Position numbers and translations under genes: made by a program. A stretch of 55,679 bases of DNA from contig CALGPN010000033.1 of the NCBI GenBank assembly GCA_937960435.1, forward strand, positions 1 to 55,679, written 5' to 3'. This stretch comes from an uncultured Desulfosoma sp. GTDB lineage: Bacteria; Desulfobacterota; Syntrophobacteria; Syntrophobacterales; DSM-9756. The notes under the pieces are model-generated. The model worked only from the letters and a program-made list of their open reading frames with translations, did no database searches and had not been told where the DNA came from. Shown piece by piece: positions 28,293-36,613 of the stretch (positions within the stretch are counted from its first letter, which is position 1; every line of letters starts with the position of its first letter).

Positions 28293-29036
28293 CTAGCCCA
28301 TGTACATGCCGCCGTTGACATGCAGCACTTGGCCCGTAATGTATCCTGCCTCATCAGAAGCGAGAAACCGCACCGCGGCAGCCACTTCCTCCGGTGTGCC
28401 CGTGCGGCCCGCGGGAATCTGTTCCAGAAGGGCACGGCGGGCGTCTTCCGAGAGGGCTTGGGTCATCTCCGTTTCAATGTAGCCGGGAGCCACGGCGTTG
28501 ACGGTGATATTTCGGGAAATGACCTCTCGAGCAAGCGAGCGCGTCAAGCCCACGATTCCGGCCTTCGCCGCGGCATAATTGCACTGGCCGGCGTTTCCTG
28601 TAAAGCCCACAACGGAGGTGATGGTGACGATGCGGCCGAAGCGCTGTTTGAGCATGGGGCGCATGGCGGCCTGACAGCACAAAAAAACGCCTTTGAGGTT
28701 CACGGCCAGGACTTCGTCCCAATCGGATTCTTTGAGCCGAGGGAAAATGTTGTCCCGGGTGATGCCGGCGTTGTTCACCAAGACATCAAGGCGGCCGAAG
28801 GCGTCGGTAATGTCTTTGAAGGCCGCTTTGACGGCTTCGGGTTGGGCCACGTCGAAGGGGCTGAGCACGGCCTGGGCGCCCCGCCGTCGGACGGCCTCGG
28901 CGGTTTCTTCCGCTGCTTCGCGCCCGGATCGGTAGTTGACGATCACCGTGGAGCCGGGTTCGGCGAACGCCAAAGCGATCGCTCGCCCGATCCCGCGGCT
29001 CGCCCCTGTGATCAAGATCACCTTGTTGTGTGCCAT
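28293..29036 (-). CDS. fabG: 3-oxoacyl-ACP reductase (FabG)
   Basis: 247 aa, an NADPH-dependent short-chain dehydrogenase. The nucleotide motif is TGASRGIGRAIA, NNAG follows, and the active site is ITSVVGFTGNAGQCNYAAAKAG, with Ser, Tyr and Lys (YxxxK) all present. The C-terminal GYITGQVLHVNGGMYMG is typical of FabG. GAGGAG precedes the ATG at 29036; the long frame upstream is etfA in another phase. It reduces 3-oxoacyl-ACP in fatty acid synthesis. It is immediately downstream of etfA. Confidence 0.95.
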   Translation of the reverse strand: MAHNKVILITGASRGIGRAIALAFAEPGSTVIVNYRSGREAAEETAEAVRRRGAQAVLSPFDVAQPEAVKAAFKDITDAFGRLDVLVNNAGITRDNIFPRLKESDWDEVLAVNLKGVFLCCQAAMRPMLKQRFGRIVTITSVVGFTGNAGQCNYAAAKAGIVGLTRSLAREVISRNITVNAVAPGYIETEMTQALSEDARRALLEQIPAGRTGTPEEVAAAVRFLASDEAGYITGQVLHVNGGMYMG

Positions 29037-29085
29037 AAGCGTCTCCTCGCCAAAACGTCGGAAGCCGGACCGCCCGCCCCCTTTT

Positions 29086-30264
29086 CTAGCCTCGCTTAAT
29101 GCGTTCGATAAAAGCGGGGACGAATTCGAAAAGGTCGGCCACCACCCCGCACGTGGCCACATCGAAGATGGGTGCCTCCGGGTCTTTGTTGACGGCCACG
29201 ATGATCTTGGACCCTTGCATTCCCACGATGTGCTGGATCGCCCCCGAAATGCCGATGGCCATGTAAAGGGTGGGGGAAACCGTCTGGCCCGTCTGCCCCA
29301 CCTGGTGGGAGACCGGGGCCCAGCCTTCTTCCACGGCACTGCGGGAAGCGCCCACAGCGCCTGTCAAAAGACGCGCCAACTCCTCCACCATGCGAAAGTT
29401 TTCCGCCTTTTGCAAGCCCCGCCCTCCGGAGACGATCACTTCGGCTTCCGTCAGCTTGGCCGTCGTGTCTTCCTCGGCAATGACCTCCAAGACCTGCACC
29501 CGGGTCCGGAAAACATCTTCGGGCAGGGAAACCCGCTCCACGCGACCGTTGCGGGGCTGGATTTCCGCGCGCATGACCCGAGGGCGCACGGTGGCCATCT
29601 GAGGGCGGCCGTGGGGGCAGACGATGGTGGCCATGACGTTGCCGCCGAAAGCCGGGCGCGTTTGCAACAGCAATCCCTCGTCGTTGATGTCCAGTTCCGT
29701 GCAGTCGGCCGTCAGGCCCGTTTGGAGCATGGCGGCGACGCGGGGGATGAAGGATCGGCCCATGGAGGTGGCGCCTGCCAGAAGGATTTCCGGCTTTTTG
29801 TCCCGAACCAATTCCACCAGGCACCGGCTGTAGGCTTCGTCCGTAAAATGCCTGAGAGCGGGGTGGTCCACCACGTAGACCACGTCGGCCCCGTAGCGCA
29901 GCAGGTCCTCGGCGGCTTCCCCCAGATTCTCCCCAAGAAGGACGGCGGCGCATTCCACGCCTTTCTTGTCCGCAAGGCGCCGTGCGGCACTCAAAAGTTC
30001 GTAGCTCACCCGATGAACGGACCCCCGCCGCCATTCCGCAAAAGCCCAGACGCCGCGATACGCCGCTGCGTCGGTGACGGCTCCGGTGCCCACTTCCGGC
30101 AGGCGGATCGCCTGAAATTCACACGTGTCCACGCACATGCCGCACAGCGTGCAATCGTCCGAAACCACCGCATGGGTTTCGGGCACCGAGATGGCCCCGA
30201 CGGGGCACACATCCTGGCAGACGCCGCAGGCCGTGCACTTGTCCAAATCGATCAGGGCTTTCAT
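29086..30264 (-). CDS. etfA: Electron-transfer flavoprotein alpha subunit with N-terminal 2x[4Fe-4S] ferredoxin domain
   Basis: 392 aa, longer than a plain EtfA (about 320) because residues 1-60 form a bacterial ferredoxin domain. Its cluster ligands are Cys10/13/16/20 ([12 protein letters not shown]) and Cys38/41/44/48 ([11 protein letters not shown]). The EtfA part follows from about 67, with the FAD-binding C-terminal domain [34 protein letters not shown] and GISGAIQH. The iron-sulfur domain lets the protein exchange electrons with ferredoxins or iron-sulfur oxidoreductases. It overlaps etfB by four bases and follows an acyl-CoA dehydrogenase, the expected partner. Confidence 0.95.
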   Translation of the reverse strand: MKALIDLDKCTACGVCQDVCPVGAISVPETHAVVSDDCTLCGMCVDTCEFQAIRLPEVGTGAVTDAAAYRGVWAFAEWRRGSVHRVSYELLSAARRLADKKGVECAAVLLGENLGEAAEDLLRYGADVVYVVDHPALRHFTDEAYSRCLVELVRDKKPEILLAGATSMGRSFIPRVAAMLQTGLTADCTELDINDEGLLLQTRPAFGGNVMATIVCPHGRPQMATVRPRVMRAEIQPRNGRVERVSLPEDVFRTRVQVLEVIAEEDTTAKLTEAEVIVSGGRGLQKAENFRMVEELARLLTGAVGASRSAVEEGWAPVSHQVGQTGQTVSPTLYMAIGISGAIQHIVGMQGSKIIVAVNKDPEAPIFDVATCGVVADLFEFVPAFIERIKRG

Positions 30265-31052
30265 AGGCCGGGAACCTTGGCTTCCTTCAAAAATTGAAAC
30301 AGTTTCTCCACTTGCTCAGACACGGGGCCTTCCAGCATTCGGCGATCCGCGCGTTTCGGCGGGCTGAAAACGCGCACCACCTGGGTAAAGGATCCTTTGA
30401 GCCCCACGCGGTCTTCCGAGAGCCCTACGTCGGCCAGGCCCCACACAGGCACGGCCGCTTTTTTCGCCCGCATTTTGTGTTTGATGGAAGGCACCCGCGG
30501 GTCTCCCACATCGCGCAGGACGGTGACCAGGGCGGGCAGGGGCAGGCGCCACACTTCCATGCCCTCATCGGTCTTTCGAACGACCTTGAGACGGCCTTCG
30601 TCTCCCAGCTCCACCTGCTTGACGAAGGTGGCGTAGGGAATGTCCAAGAGGGTGGCCAATTCGGGGCCGACTTGAGCCGTGTCGCCGTCGACGGCCTGCT
30701 TGCCGCAAAAGATCAAAGAGACGTCGCCCAGTTTTCGGACGGCCGCGGCCAAGGCCGTGGCCGTCGCCCAGGTGTCGGCGCCGGCAAAGGCACGGTCGCT
30801 CAAGAGCACGGCGTCGTCCACCCCTCGGGAAAGCACGTCCCGCAGGGCTTCTTCGGCCTGAGGCGGACCCATGGTGAGTGCCGTGACGTGGGCGCCGTGG
30901 CGGTCCTTGAGGCGAAGGGCCGCTTCCACGGCGAACAAATCGAAGGGGTTGATGATGGATTCCACACCCTGCCGCACCAAGGTGTGGGTGTGAGGGTCGA
31001 TGCGCACATTTTTGGCATCGGGCACCTGCTTGATACAGACGACGATTTTCAT
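30261..31052 (-). CDS. etfB: Electron-transfer flavoprotein beta subunit
   Basis: 263 aa. KIVVCIKQVPDAKNVRID, NPFDLFAVEAALRLKD and FCGKQAVDGDTAQVGPELA mark EtfB. The GDTAQVGP segment is the form found in ETFs that pair with butyryl-CoA-dehydrogenase-like enzymes, including known electron-bifurcating ones, and differs from the second EtfB in this window (DYDLAQRGP). The gene lies 25 bp after acd, and its stop overlaps the etfA start (ATGA). Function: carries electrons between acyl-CoA dehydrogenase and other redox partners. Confidence 0.95.
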   Translation of the reverse strand: MKIVVCIKQVPDAKNVRIDPHTHTLVRQGVESIINPFDLFAVEAALRLKDRHGAHVTALTMGPPQAEEALRDVLSRGVDDAVLLSDRAFAGADTWATATALAAAVRKLGDVSLIFCGKQAVDGDTAQVGPELATLLDIPYATFVKQVELGDEGRLKVVRKTDEGMEVWRLPLPALVTVLRDVGDPRVPSIKHKMRAKKAAVPVWGLADVGLSEDRVGLKGSFTQVVRVFSPPKRADRRMLEGPVSEQVEKLFQFLKEAKVPGL

Positions 31053-31077
31053 CCCACCATCCGTAAGCTCTAACGGG

Positions 31078-32247
31078 TTAAAAGAAGGTTTCTTTCATCC
31101 GGCCGTATTCCTTGTTGAGTTCCTGGCCGATGATGTTGCGCTGGATTTCGTTGGTCCCTTCGTAAATCTGAAGGATCTTGGCGTCCCGGAACATTTTTTC
31201 CACCGGATAGTCTCGCATGTATCCGTAGCCGCCCAGCACCTGGACCGCTTCCGTAGTGACTTCCATGGCCGTATCGCTGGCGAAGACCTTGCACATGGCC
31301 GCCACCTTGCCTGCATCGGGCGGGTCCGTGTCCAAATGACGGGCGGCGGCGTAAATCAACGCTCGCGCCGCTTCCGTCTTGATGGCCATGTCCGCCAGTT
31401 TGTGCTGGATGGCCTGAAAGGTGATGATGGGCTTGCCGAATTGAATCCGTTTGCGGGCGTATTCCACGGCGATATCCAGGGCGCCTTGGGCCAGTCCCAC
31501 GCCGAGGGCTCCGATGCCGGGTCGGGATTTGTCGAAGGTTTTCATGGCGATGATAAAGCCCATGCCCTCCCGAGCAATCAACCGCTCCTTGGGGATGCGG
31601 CAGTCCTGAAAGACCAGTTCTCGGGTTGCCGAAGCGCGGATGCCCAGTTTCTTTTCTTTTTTGCCGAACGTGAAGCCGGGGTCGCCTTTTTCCACAATAA
31701 AGAAGCTGGCGCCTCGAGGCCCTTTGGTTTTGTCCGTGACGGCAAGGACGCTGTAGATATCCGCTTCGCCGCCGTTGGTGATCCATTGCTTGGTGCCGTT
31801 CAACACATAGCTGTCCCCGTCTTTGACGGCCGTTGTCCGGATGGCCGTGACATCACTGCCGGCTCCGGATTCCGTCACCGCAAAGGCCGCCAAGCGCTTT
31901 CCCGCGGCGATGTCCGGAAGATAGGCCGCCTTTTGCGCTTCCGAGCCGTAGAGCAGGATGGGGTAGGCGCCCAGCCCGCTGGCGGCGTAGGACGTGGCGA
32001 CGCCGATGCAGGCTCGGGCCAACTGCTCCACGGCCAGGCAATTTTCCAAAATGCCGCCGCCCAAACCGCCGTATTCCTCGGGAATGCAGACGCCGAACAA
32101 GTCGGATTGGGCCAAAACCTTGAGAATCTCCGTCGGGAACTCTTCGGCTTCGTCCAACTGAGCCCGCACCGGGCGGATTTTTTCCCGAGCGATCTGCTCG
32201 GCCAGTTCCTGGATCATCTTTTGTTCATCGGTCAGAAAGTAATTCAA
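31078..32247 (-). CDS. acd: Acyl-CoA dehydrogenase
   Basis: 389 aa, the usual 380-390. FAD-binding and substrate motifs are [20 protein letters not shown] and RQIQFGKP-like [10 protein letters not shown]; the catalytic base is Glu363 in [16 protein letters not shown], its place in short-chain enzymes of the butyryl-CoA type. It oxidises acyl-CoA to enoyl-CoA or, with suitable electron donors, may run in reverse. Its start overlaps the plsX stop by four bases and etfB follows 25 bp later, so plsX, acd and etfBA are co-translated or closely coupled. Chain-length preference cannot be read from the sequence. Confidence 0.95.
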   Translation of the reverse strand: MNYFLTDEQKMIQELAEQIAREKIRPVRAQLDEAEEFPTEILKVLAQSDLFGVCIPEEYGGLGGGILENCLAVEQLARACIGVATSYAASGLGAYPILLYGSEAQKAAYLPDIAAGKRLAAFAVTESGAGSDVTAIRTTAVKDGDSYVLNGTKQWITNGGEADIYSVLAVTDKTKGPRGASFFIVEKGDPGFTFGKKEKKLGIRASATRELVFQDCRIPKERLIAREGMGFIIAMKTFDKSRPGIGALGVGLAQGALDIAVEYARKRIQFGKPIITFQAIQHKLADMAIKTEAARALIYAAARHLDTDPPDAGKVAAMCKVFASDTAMEVTTEAVQVLGGYGYMRDYPVEKMFRDAKILQIYEGTNEIQRNIIGQELNKEYGRMKETFF

Positions 32248-33347
32248 GGCTCACCTCCCTTATCGGTTTCCGCCTTTTTCGCGCCAAAACGCCACCGGTT
32301 CTTGAGCCCCGTGAGCATCCAATGGGTGTAGCGGCCTCGCAACGCCGCGAGGTGCTCCAGAAGCTGGGAATCCTGCCCCATGCGTTCAAAGAGCCCCTCG
32401 CGCGCGAATTTTTCGGCCTCCAGAATTGCATTGGCGACTTCCCGGGCCGTGGAACGGCCGTGGGCGATGAGGACCGTCTTGCGCACGCCGAGCAAAGGAG
32501 CAGCCCCCAGTTCCCGGCGCATCAGTCGGTGGAGCCACCGTTGGGGCTCCGGCGTTGCGGCGTTCTCTTCCGGGGTGCATGCATCGGGCACACCCGGCGG
32601 AAAACAGCGTCGTAAGGCGCCCACCACCCCTTCCAGGAGCTTGAGCATGGTGTTTCCCACAAAGCCGTCACAGACCACGCCGTCCACGGCGCCGTCGAAC
32701 AGCGTGTGCGCTTCCACATAGCGAACCGGCAAGGCGGCGGTTTCGGTCAGAAGCTTCATGGCGCCCTGCACGGCGCGAGGCCCCTTGGTCGACTCATGCC
32801 CGATATTGAGGATGCCGATGGTGGGGTCGGGGCGCCCACAAGAGTGCTTCAGAAACGAAGCCGCCAAAAAAACCGCCTGGGCCAAATGGATGCCGCCCGA
32901 TTCGCTGTGGGCGCCGGCATCGGTCAGGAGCACGTCGGATTCAAAGGAGGGCAGGAGCACCCCCAGCGCCGGCCGTTTCAGCCCCGGAATCAGCCCCAAT
33001 TGGTGCGTGGCGGTGGCGACGATGGCCGCGCTGTTGCCTGCGCTCACAACGGCGTCGGCGCGGCCGCGATGCAGTTGATCGATGGCCACAGACAGCGAGG
33101 AGAGCTTTTTTCTTCGGAGGGCCAATGGGCCGGCGTCCCCCATGTCCACCGTTTCAGGGGCATGGAGGACGTCGATGGCCGGCGAGTGCGGCTCGGAAGC
33201 CAAACATCGATGAAGGCGCTTCTCGTCGCCGACGAGAAGGATGCGCGCGGAAGTGAGGGTCGCCGCTCGGAACGCACCCTGCACAATGACGTCGGGGGCC
33301 GCATCCCCCCCCATGGCATCGACGGCGATGACCATCGGTCCAGCCAT
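32244..33347 (-). CDS. plsX: Phosphate acyltransferase PlsX
   Basis: 367 aa; bacterial PlsX is 330-350. It makes acyl-phosphate from acyl-ACP, the donor for phosphatidic acid synthesis by Pls[13 protein letters not shown] at the N-terminus, SAGNSAA, and NIGHESTKG are hallmark segments. A proline/glutamate-rich insertion near residues 258-275 accounts for the extra length. An internal ATG ([10 protein letters not shown]) four codons on could also start it. It follows rpmF by 22 bp, the classic rpmF-plsX order. Confidence 0.95.
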   Translation of the reverse strand: MAGPMVIAVDAMGGDAAPDVIVQGAFRAATLTSARILLVGDEKRLHRCLASEPHSPAIDVLHAPETVDMGDAGPLALRRKKLSSLSVAIDQLHRGRADAVVSAGNSAAIVATATHQLGLIPGLKRPALGVLLPSFESDVLLTDAGAHSESGGIHLAQAVFLAASFLKHSCGRPDPTIGILNIGHESTKGPRAVQGAMKLLTETAALPVRYVEAHTLFDGAVDGVVCDGFVGNTMLKLLEGVVGALRRCFPPGVPDACTPEENAATPEPQRWLHRLMRRELGAAPLLGVRKTVLIAHGRSTAREVANAILEAEKFAREGLFERMGQDSQLLEHLAALRGRYTHWMLTGLKNRWRFGAKKAETDKGGEP

Positions 33348-33369
33348 TCAAAGGTCAACGCCCCCCGGA

Positions 33370-33552
33370 TTACACCTCTTCCGTGACCAAAACCTGCTTG
33401 CCCCTGTAGTACCCGCAAGACGGGCACACCCGGTGGGGAAGGCAGACTTCACGGCACTGGGGGCATGTGGAAAAGGAAGGAGCCGTGAGATGGAGATGGC
33501 TCCGGCGTTTGTCTCTTCGCGATTTGGATGTTCTTCTCTTGGGTACGGCCAT
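33370..33552 (-). CDS. rpmF: Ribosomal protein L32
   Basis: 60 aa. It starts [19 protein letters not shown], almost invariant in L32, and carries the zinc-ribbon cysteines CPQC and CPSC. AAGGAGAA stands before the ATG at 33552. It lies between yceD and plsX, the normal order in Gram-negative bacteria. Confidence 0.97.
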   Translation of the reverse strand: MAVPKRRTSKSRRDKRRSHLHLTAPSFSTCPQCREVCLPHRVCPSCGYYRGKQVLVTEEV

Positions 33553-33577
33553 GACAGGTTCTCCTTCGTGCGCAGCT

Positions 33578-34117
33578 TCAGGCATTTCCAGGCTTGAATT
33601 TTCTCAGGACCTCGAAGGCCGAGGAAACCTTTCGGGTTGGGCATAGGCACGGTTCCCTGTTGAGATTGGCGCCGCAGCCCGGGCACAGGCCCCGACACTG
33701 TTCCGAACACAAGCGACGAATGGGCAGTTCCAGAAAGATCTCTTCGGCGATCATGCGGTCCACTTCGAGGATCTCGCCATCGAAGAACTCGTAATCCAAC
33801 TCATCGGGCTCCAATTCCACTTCTTCTTCCTTGGGGCCGAGACTTTCCCGAAACAGGAGCACCCTCACCGTACGCCACAGATCCGACGGGTATTCGTCAA
33901 GGCATCGGTCACACGTGAGGGTCAGTTTTCCTGCAATGGTTCCCGTGACTTCCAGGTGGTCCGGCTTCTTGTGGATTTCCAGATCCACGTTGAGAGGGCG
34001 CGCCAGGCAAAACCCCTTGGGGTCGTTCGGCGGCAGCAAGCGTTCCAAACGCTCTTGCGTCCAGTGGACATGAAGAACCCGGCCGGAATCCGGGATTTCG
34101 TCAACGCGTATTTTCAT
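33578..34117 (-). CDS. yceD: YceD/DUF177 family protein
   Basis: 179 aa. A beta-rich N-terminal half includes [12 protein letters not shown], the first cysteine pair, and the C-terminus has [21 protein letters not shown], a cysteine-rich motif typical of DUF177 and likely to bind zinc. YceD genes almost always precede rpmF. Family members have been linked to 23S rRNA accumulation; the mechanism is not settled. It is the first gene of the long minus operon, with its promoter at 34150-34177. Confidence 0.92.
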   Translation of the reverse strand: MKIRVDEIPDSGRVLHVHWTQERLERLLPPNDPKGFCLARPLNVDLEIHKKPDHLEVTGTIAGKLTLTCDRCLDEYPSDLWRTVRVLLFRESLGPKEEEVELEPDELDYEFFDGEILEVDRMIAEEIFLELPIRRLCSEQCRGLCPGCGANLNREPCLCPTRKVSSAFEVLRKFKPGNA

Positions 34118-34149
34118 CAGAGCCTCTCACGGTCACGAGTAAAGGGTTG

Positions 34150-34177
34150 AGTATAGGCATCGGCCTTGGTGTGTCAA
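34150..34177 (-). promoter_or_regulatory. Near-consensus sigma70 promoter of the yceD-to-nusB operon
   Basis: On the minus strand: TTGACA (34172-34177), a 16-bp spacer and TATACT (34150-34155). The -35 box is perfect and the -10 differs in one base. The predicted start of transcription is near 34143, giving a leader of about 25 nt before the yceD ATG. It is the best promoter match seen in the window. Confidence 0.8.
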
Positions 34178-34213
34178 GCACTTTACTTGCCTTTTGGCAT
34201 GGTTGGGAAAGCC

Positions 34214-34825
34214 TTATCGGACGAGGCACACTTCCTCGAAGGCGCGGCGCATGCCCCGAGGCCGCAGCACGGCGTCGGGGCGTTTTTTCCCGATGGCGAT
34301 GAGCATGACCGGGAGATACTTGGGGTCCAAGCCGAAGAGTCGGCGCACCCCGTCCACGTCGAAGCCGTCCATGGGGTGCGTGTCCCAGCCTTGGTCCAAG
34401 GCGGCCAGCATGAAATTCATGGCAAAGAGGCCCACGTTTCGCGAGACGAACCCTACGGCGCGATCGCCGCTGTAAAGTTTTTCGGCCGCTGCCATGGTCT
34501 TCGGCACCGCCTCCGCAGGCATGTAGCCTTTGGAAACCCGATCGTCAAAAACGTCGCGGCTTTCTTCATATTGTCGAGTGTTCCCGAAGAGAACCAGCAC
34601 GGCCGACGCTTCCGTGACTTTGGGCTGGTTCATGGCCACGGCGCGGAGCTTCTCCTTCTCTTCCTGGGAAAGGACGATGACGATTTTCCACGGCTGGAGG
34701 TTAAACGACGAAGGGGCCAGTTTGGCGGCCTCGTAAATGCGACGGATATCCGCTACGGTAATCGAAACGTCGGGGTCGAAAAAATTCACCGAGCGTCGCT
34801 TTTCGTTCAGGATGCTCCATTCCAT
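34214..34825 (-). CDS. Nitroreductase-family flavoprotein
   Basis: 203 aa. It has the FMN-binding nitroreductase fold: RRSVNFFDPDVSI at the N-terminus, AKLAPSSFNLQPWKIVIV, and YLPVMLIAIGKKRPD near the C-terminus. Members reduce nitro compounds, quinones or enones with NAD(P)H, or act in cofactor metabolism; the substrate is unknown. GGAGGA supports the ATG at 34825; a start at 34840 (MEDKT) would place the Shine-Dalgarno inside the gene. It stands just upstream of yceD but is probably a separate unit because the operon promoter lies between them. Confidence 0.88.
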   Translation of the reverse strand: MEWSILNEKRRSVNFFDPDVSITVADIRRIYEAAKLAPSSFNLQPWKIVIVLSQEEKEKLRAVAMNQPKVTEASAVLVLFGNTRQYEESRDVFDDRVSKGYMPAEAVPKTMAAAEKLYSGDRAVGFVSRNVGLFAMNFMLAALDQGWDTHPMDGFDVDGVRRLFGLDPKYLPVMLIAIGKKRPDAVLRPRGMRRAFEEVCLVR

Positions 34826-34994
34826 CGTCTTGTCCTCCATGGCGCTCCGTTTGCGTTGTCTTCCACGGCACTTCTTGAGATCCGTACACCTTTGTGTTAA
34901 GCGATAACCTGTTTCGACGGTGTGCGGCGAGCACGTCGCGAAAAAAAGGGCGTTCATCTTTCCGCGAAAAAACGGTCGAGGAGATTCGCTGTTG

Positions 34995-36413
34995 ATGGAA
35001 CCCATCATCACCCGATTCGCCCCAAGTCCCACCGGATACCTCCATATCGGAGGCGCCCGGACGGCTCTGTTCAATTGGCTTTTCGCCCGCCATCATCGCG
35101 GCGTGTTCATCCTGAGGATTGAAGACACGGACTTGGAAAGATCCACGGAAGAGTCCATCAAGGCCATTCTGGACGCCATGGAATGGCTCGGAATGGATTG
35201 GGATCAAGGGCCTTATTACCAGACCGCCCGCCTGGAGCTCTATCGGGAATACGTGCAGAGGCTTTTGGGGTCCGGCCATGCCTACTGGTGCGAATGTTCC
35301 CCCGAAGAGGTGGAACGGCGCAGGCAGGAGGCTCTGAAAGCGGGCCGTAAGCCCAAATATGACGGCCGATGTCGGGACAAGGGGCTGGGGCCGGGCCCGG
35401 GCCGCGTCGTGCGGTTTCGCTGCCCGCAGGCGGGAACCACGGTGCTCAACGATCTCATCAAAGGCCCCATCGAGTTCGACAACGCCGAGCTGGACGACTT
35501 GGTGCTTCTGCGAAGCGACGGCATGCCCACGTACAATTTCGCCGTGGTCGTCGACGACGTCTCCATGGGCATCACCCATGTCATCCGCGGAGACGACCAC
35601 GTCAACAACACGCCGCGGCAGATCCTCCTGTATCACGCCCTGGGCGCGCCCCTGCCGCGATTCGCCCACGTGCCCATGATCCTGGGGCAGGACCGCACTC
35701 GGCTTTCCAAGCGCCACGGCGCCACATCGGTCATGGCTTACAAAGACATGGGTTTTCTTCCCGAAGCGCTGGTCAACTACCTGGTGCGATTGGGCTGGTC
35801 TTACGGCGACCAAGAAATCTTCAGCCGAGACGAGTTGATCGAAAAATTCGATCTCAGCCGCGTCGGCTCCTCCGCCGCTGTGTTCGACATGGAAAAACTT
35901 CTGTGGTTGAACGCCCACTACATCCGGGAAAAACCGGCCGCCGAACTAAGGGATTTGGTCAAGCCGTTTGTGCGGGCGTTGAACCTTCCCGAAAAAGATG
36001 ACGTTTTTTTGGAGCGGGCCGTGGCTACCCTTCAACCTCGATCGCGCACGCTCAAGGAAATGGCCGAGGCCCTGAGGTTTTACGTGGCCGATGAAGTGGC
36101 TTATGACGAACAGGCCGCCCGAAAGTTCCTCACCCCGGAGATGCTCCGGCCCTTCCAGATGTTGATCCAACGCCTGGAAACTTTGGACGGTTTTTCCGAA
36201 GAGGCGTTAGAGAAAATTTTTCGGGATTTGGCTGAAGAACTCGGGGTGAAACTGGGAAAGATCGCCCAGCCCGTGCGCGTGGCCCTGACGGGCGTCACCG
36301 CCAGCCCGGGCCTTTTCGAAATCATCGACATCTTGGGCAAAAAGGTCGTGATTCACCGGTTGCACAAGGCGTGTGCCTTTATCCAAAAGCGCATGACATC
36401 GGACCCAAAGTAA
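34995..36413 (+). CDS. gltX: Glutamyl-tRNA synthetase
   Basis: 472 aa. It attaches glutamate to tRNA(Glu), and possibly to tRNA(Gln) if amidotransferase is used. The class I HIGH motif is PTGYLHIGGA, at residues 12-21, and the KMSKS equivalent is DRTRLSKRHG. LRIEDTDLERS and the GWSYGDQE segment are typical of bacterial GltX. The ATG at 34995 starts the conserved domain directly; upstream in-frame codons are not conserved in character. It is divergent from the nitroreductase gene. Confidence 0.97.
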   Translation: MEPIITRFAPSPTGYLHIGGARTALFNWLFARHHRGVFILRIEDTDLERSTEESIKAILDAMEWLGMDWDQGPYYQTARLELYREYVQRLLGSGHAYWCECSPEEVERRRQEALKAGRKPKYDGRCRDKGLGPGPGRVVRFRCPQAGTTVLNDLIKGPIEFDNAELDDLVLLRSDGMPTYNFAVVVDDVSMGITHVIRGDDHVNNTPRQILLYHALGAPLPRFAHVPMILGQDRTRLSKRHGATSVMAYKDMGFLPEALVNYLVRLGWSYGDQEIFSRDELIEKFDLSRVGSSAAVFDMEKLLWLNAHYIREKPAAELRDLVKPFVRALNLPEKDDVFLERAVATLQPRSRTLKEMAEALRFYVADEVAYDEQAARKFLTPEMLRPFQMLIQRLETLDGFSEEALEKIFRDLAEELGVKLGKIAQPVRVALTGVTASPGLFEIIDILGKKVVIHRLHKACAFIQKRMTSDPK

Positions 36414-36613
36414 GCTGGGACACGGATGTGGGTGGGGTAAGGCCGGTGAACGCCGACAAACACCGCCGACATCCTTGAACGGACACGAATGAACGTCAGG
36501 GCGCGCCGCGCCGCCGAGTTTGCACCCGACGCCTCCGGGGCTTTAGGACGAGCCCGACAGGCCACTTTTCTCGTTCCAATTTTCCCGGACGCGCGCAAGA
36601 AGGATGGCGAGCC

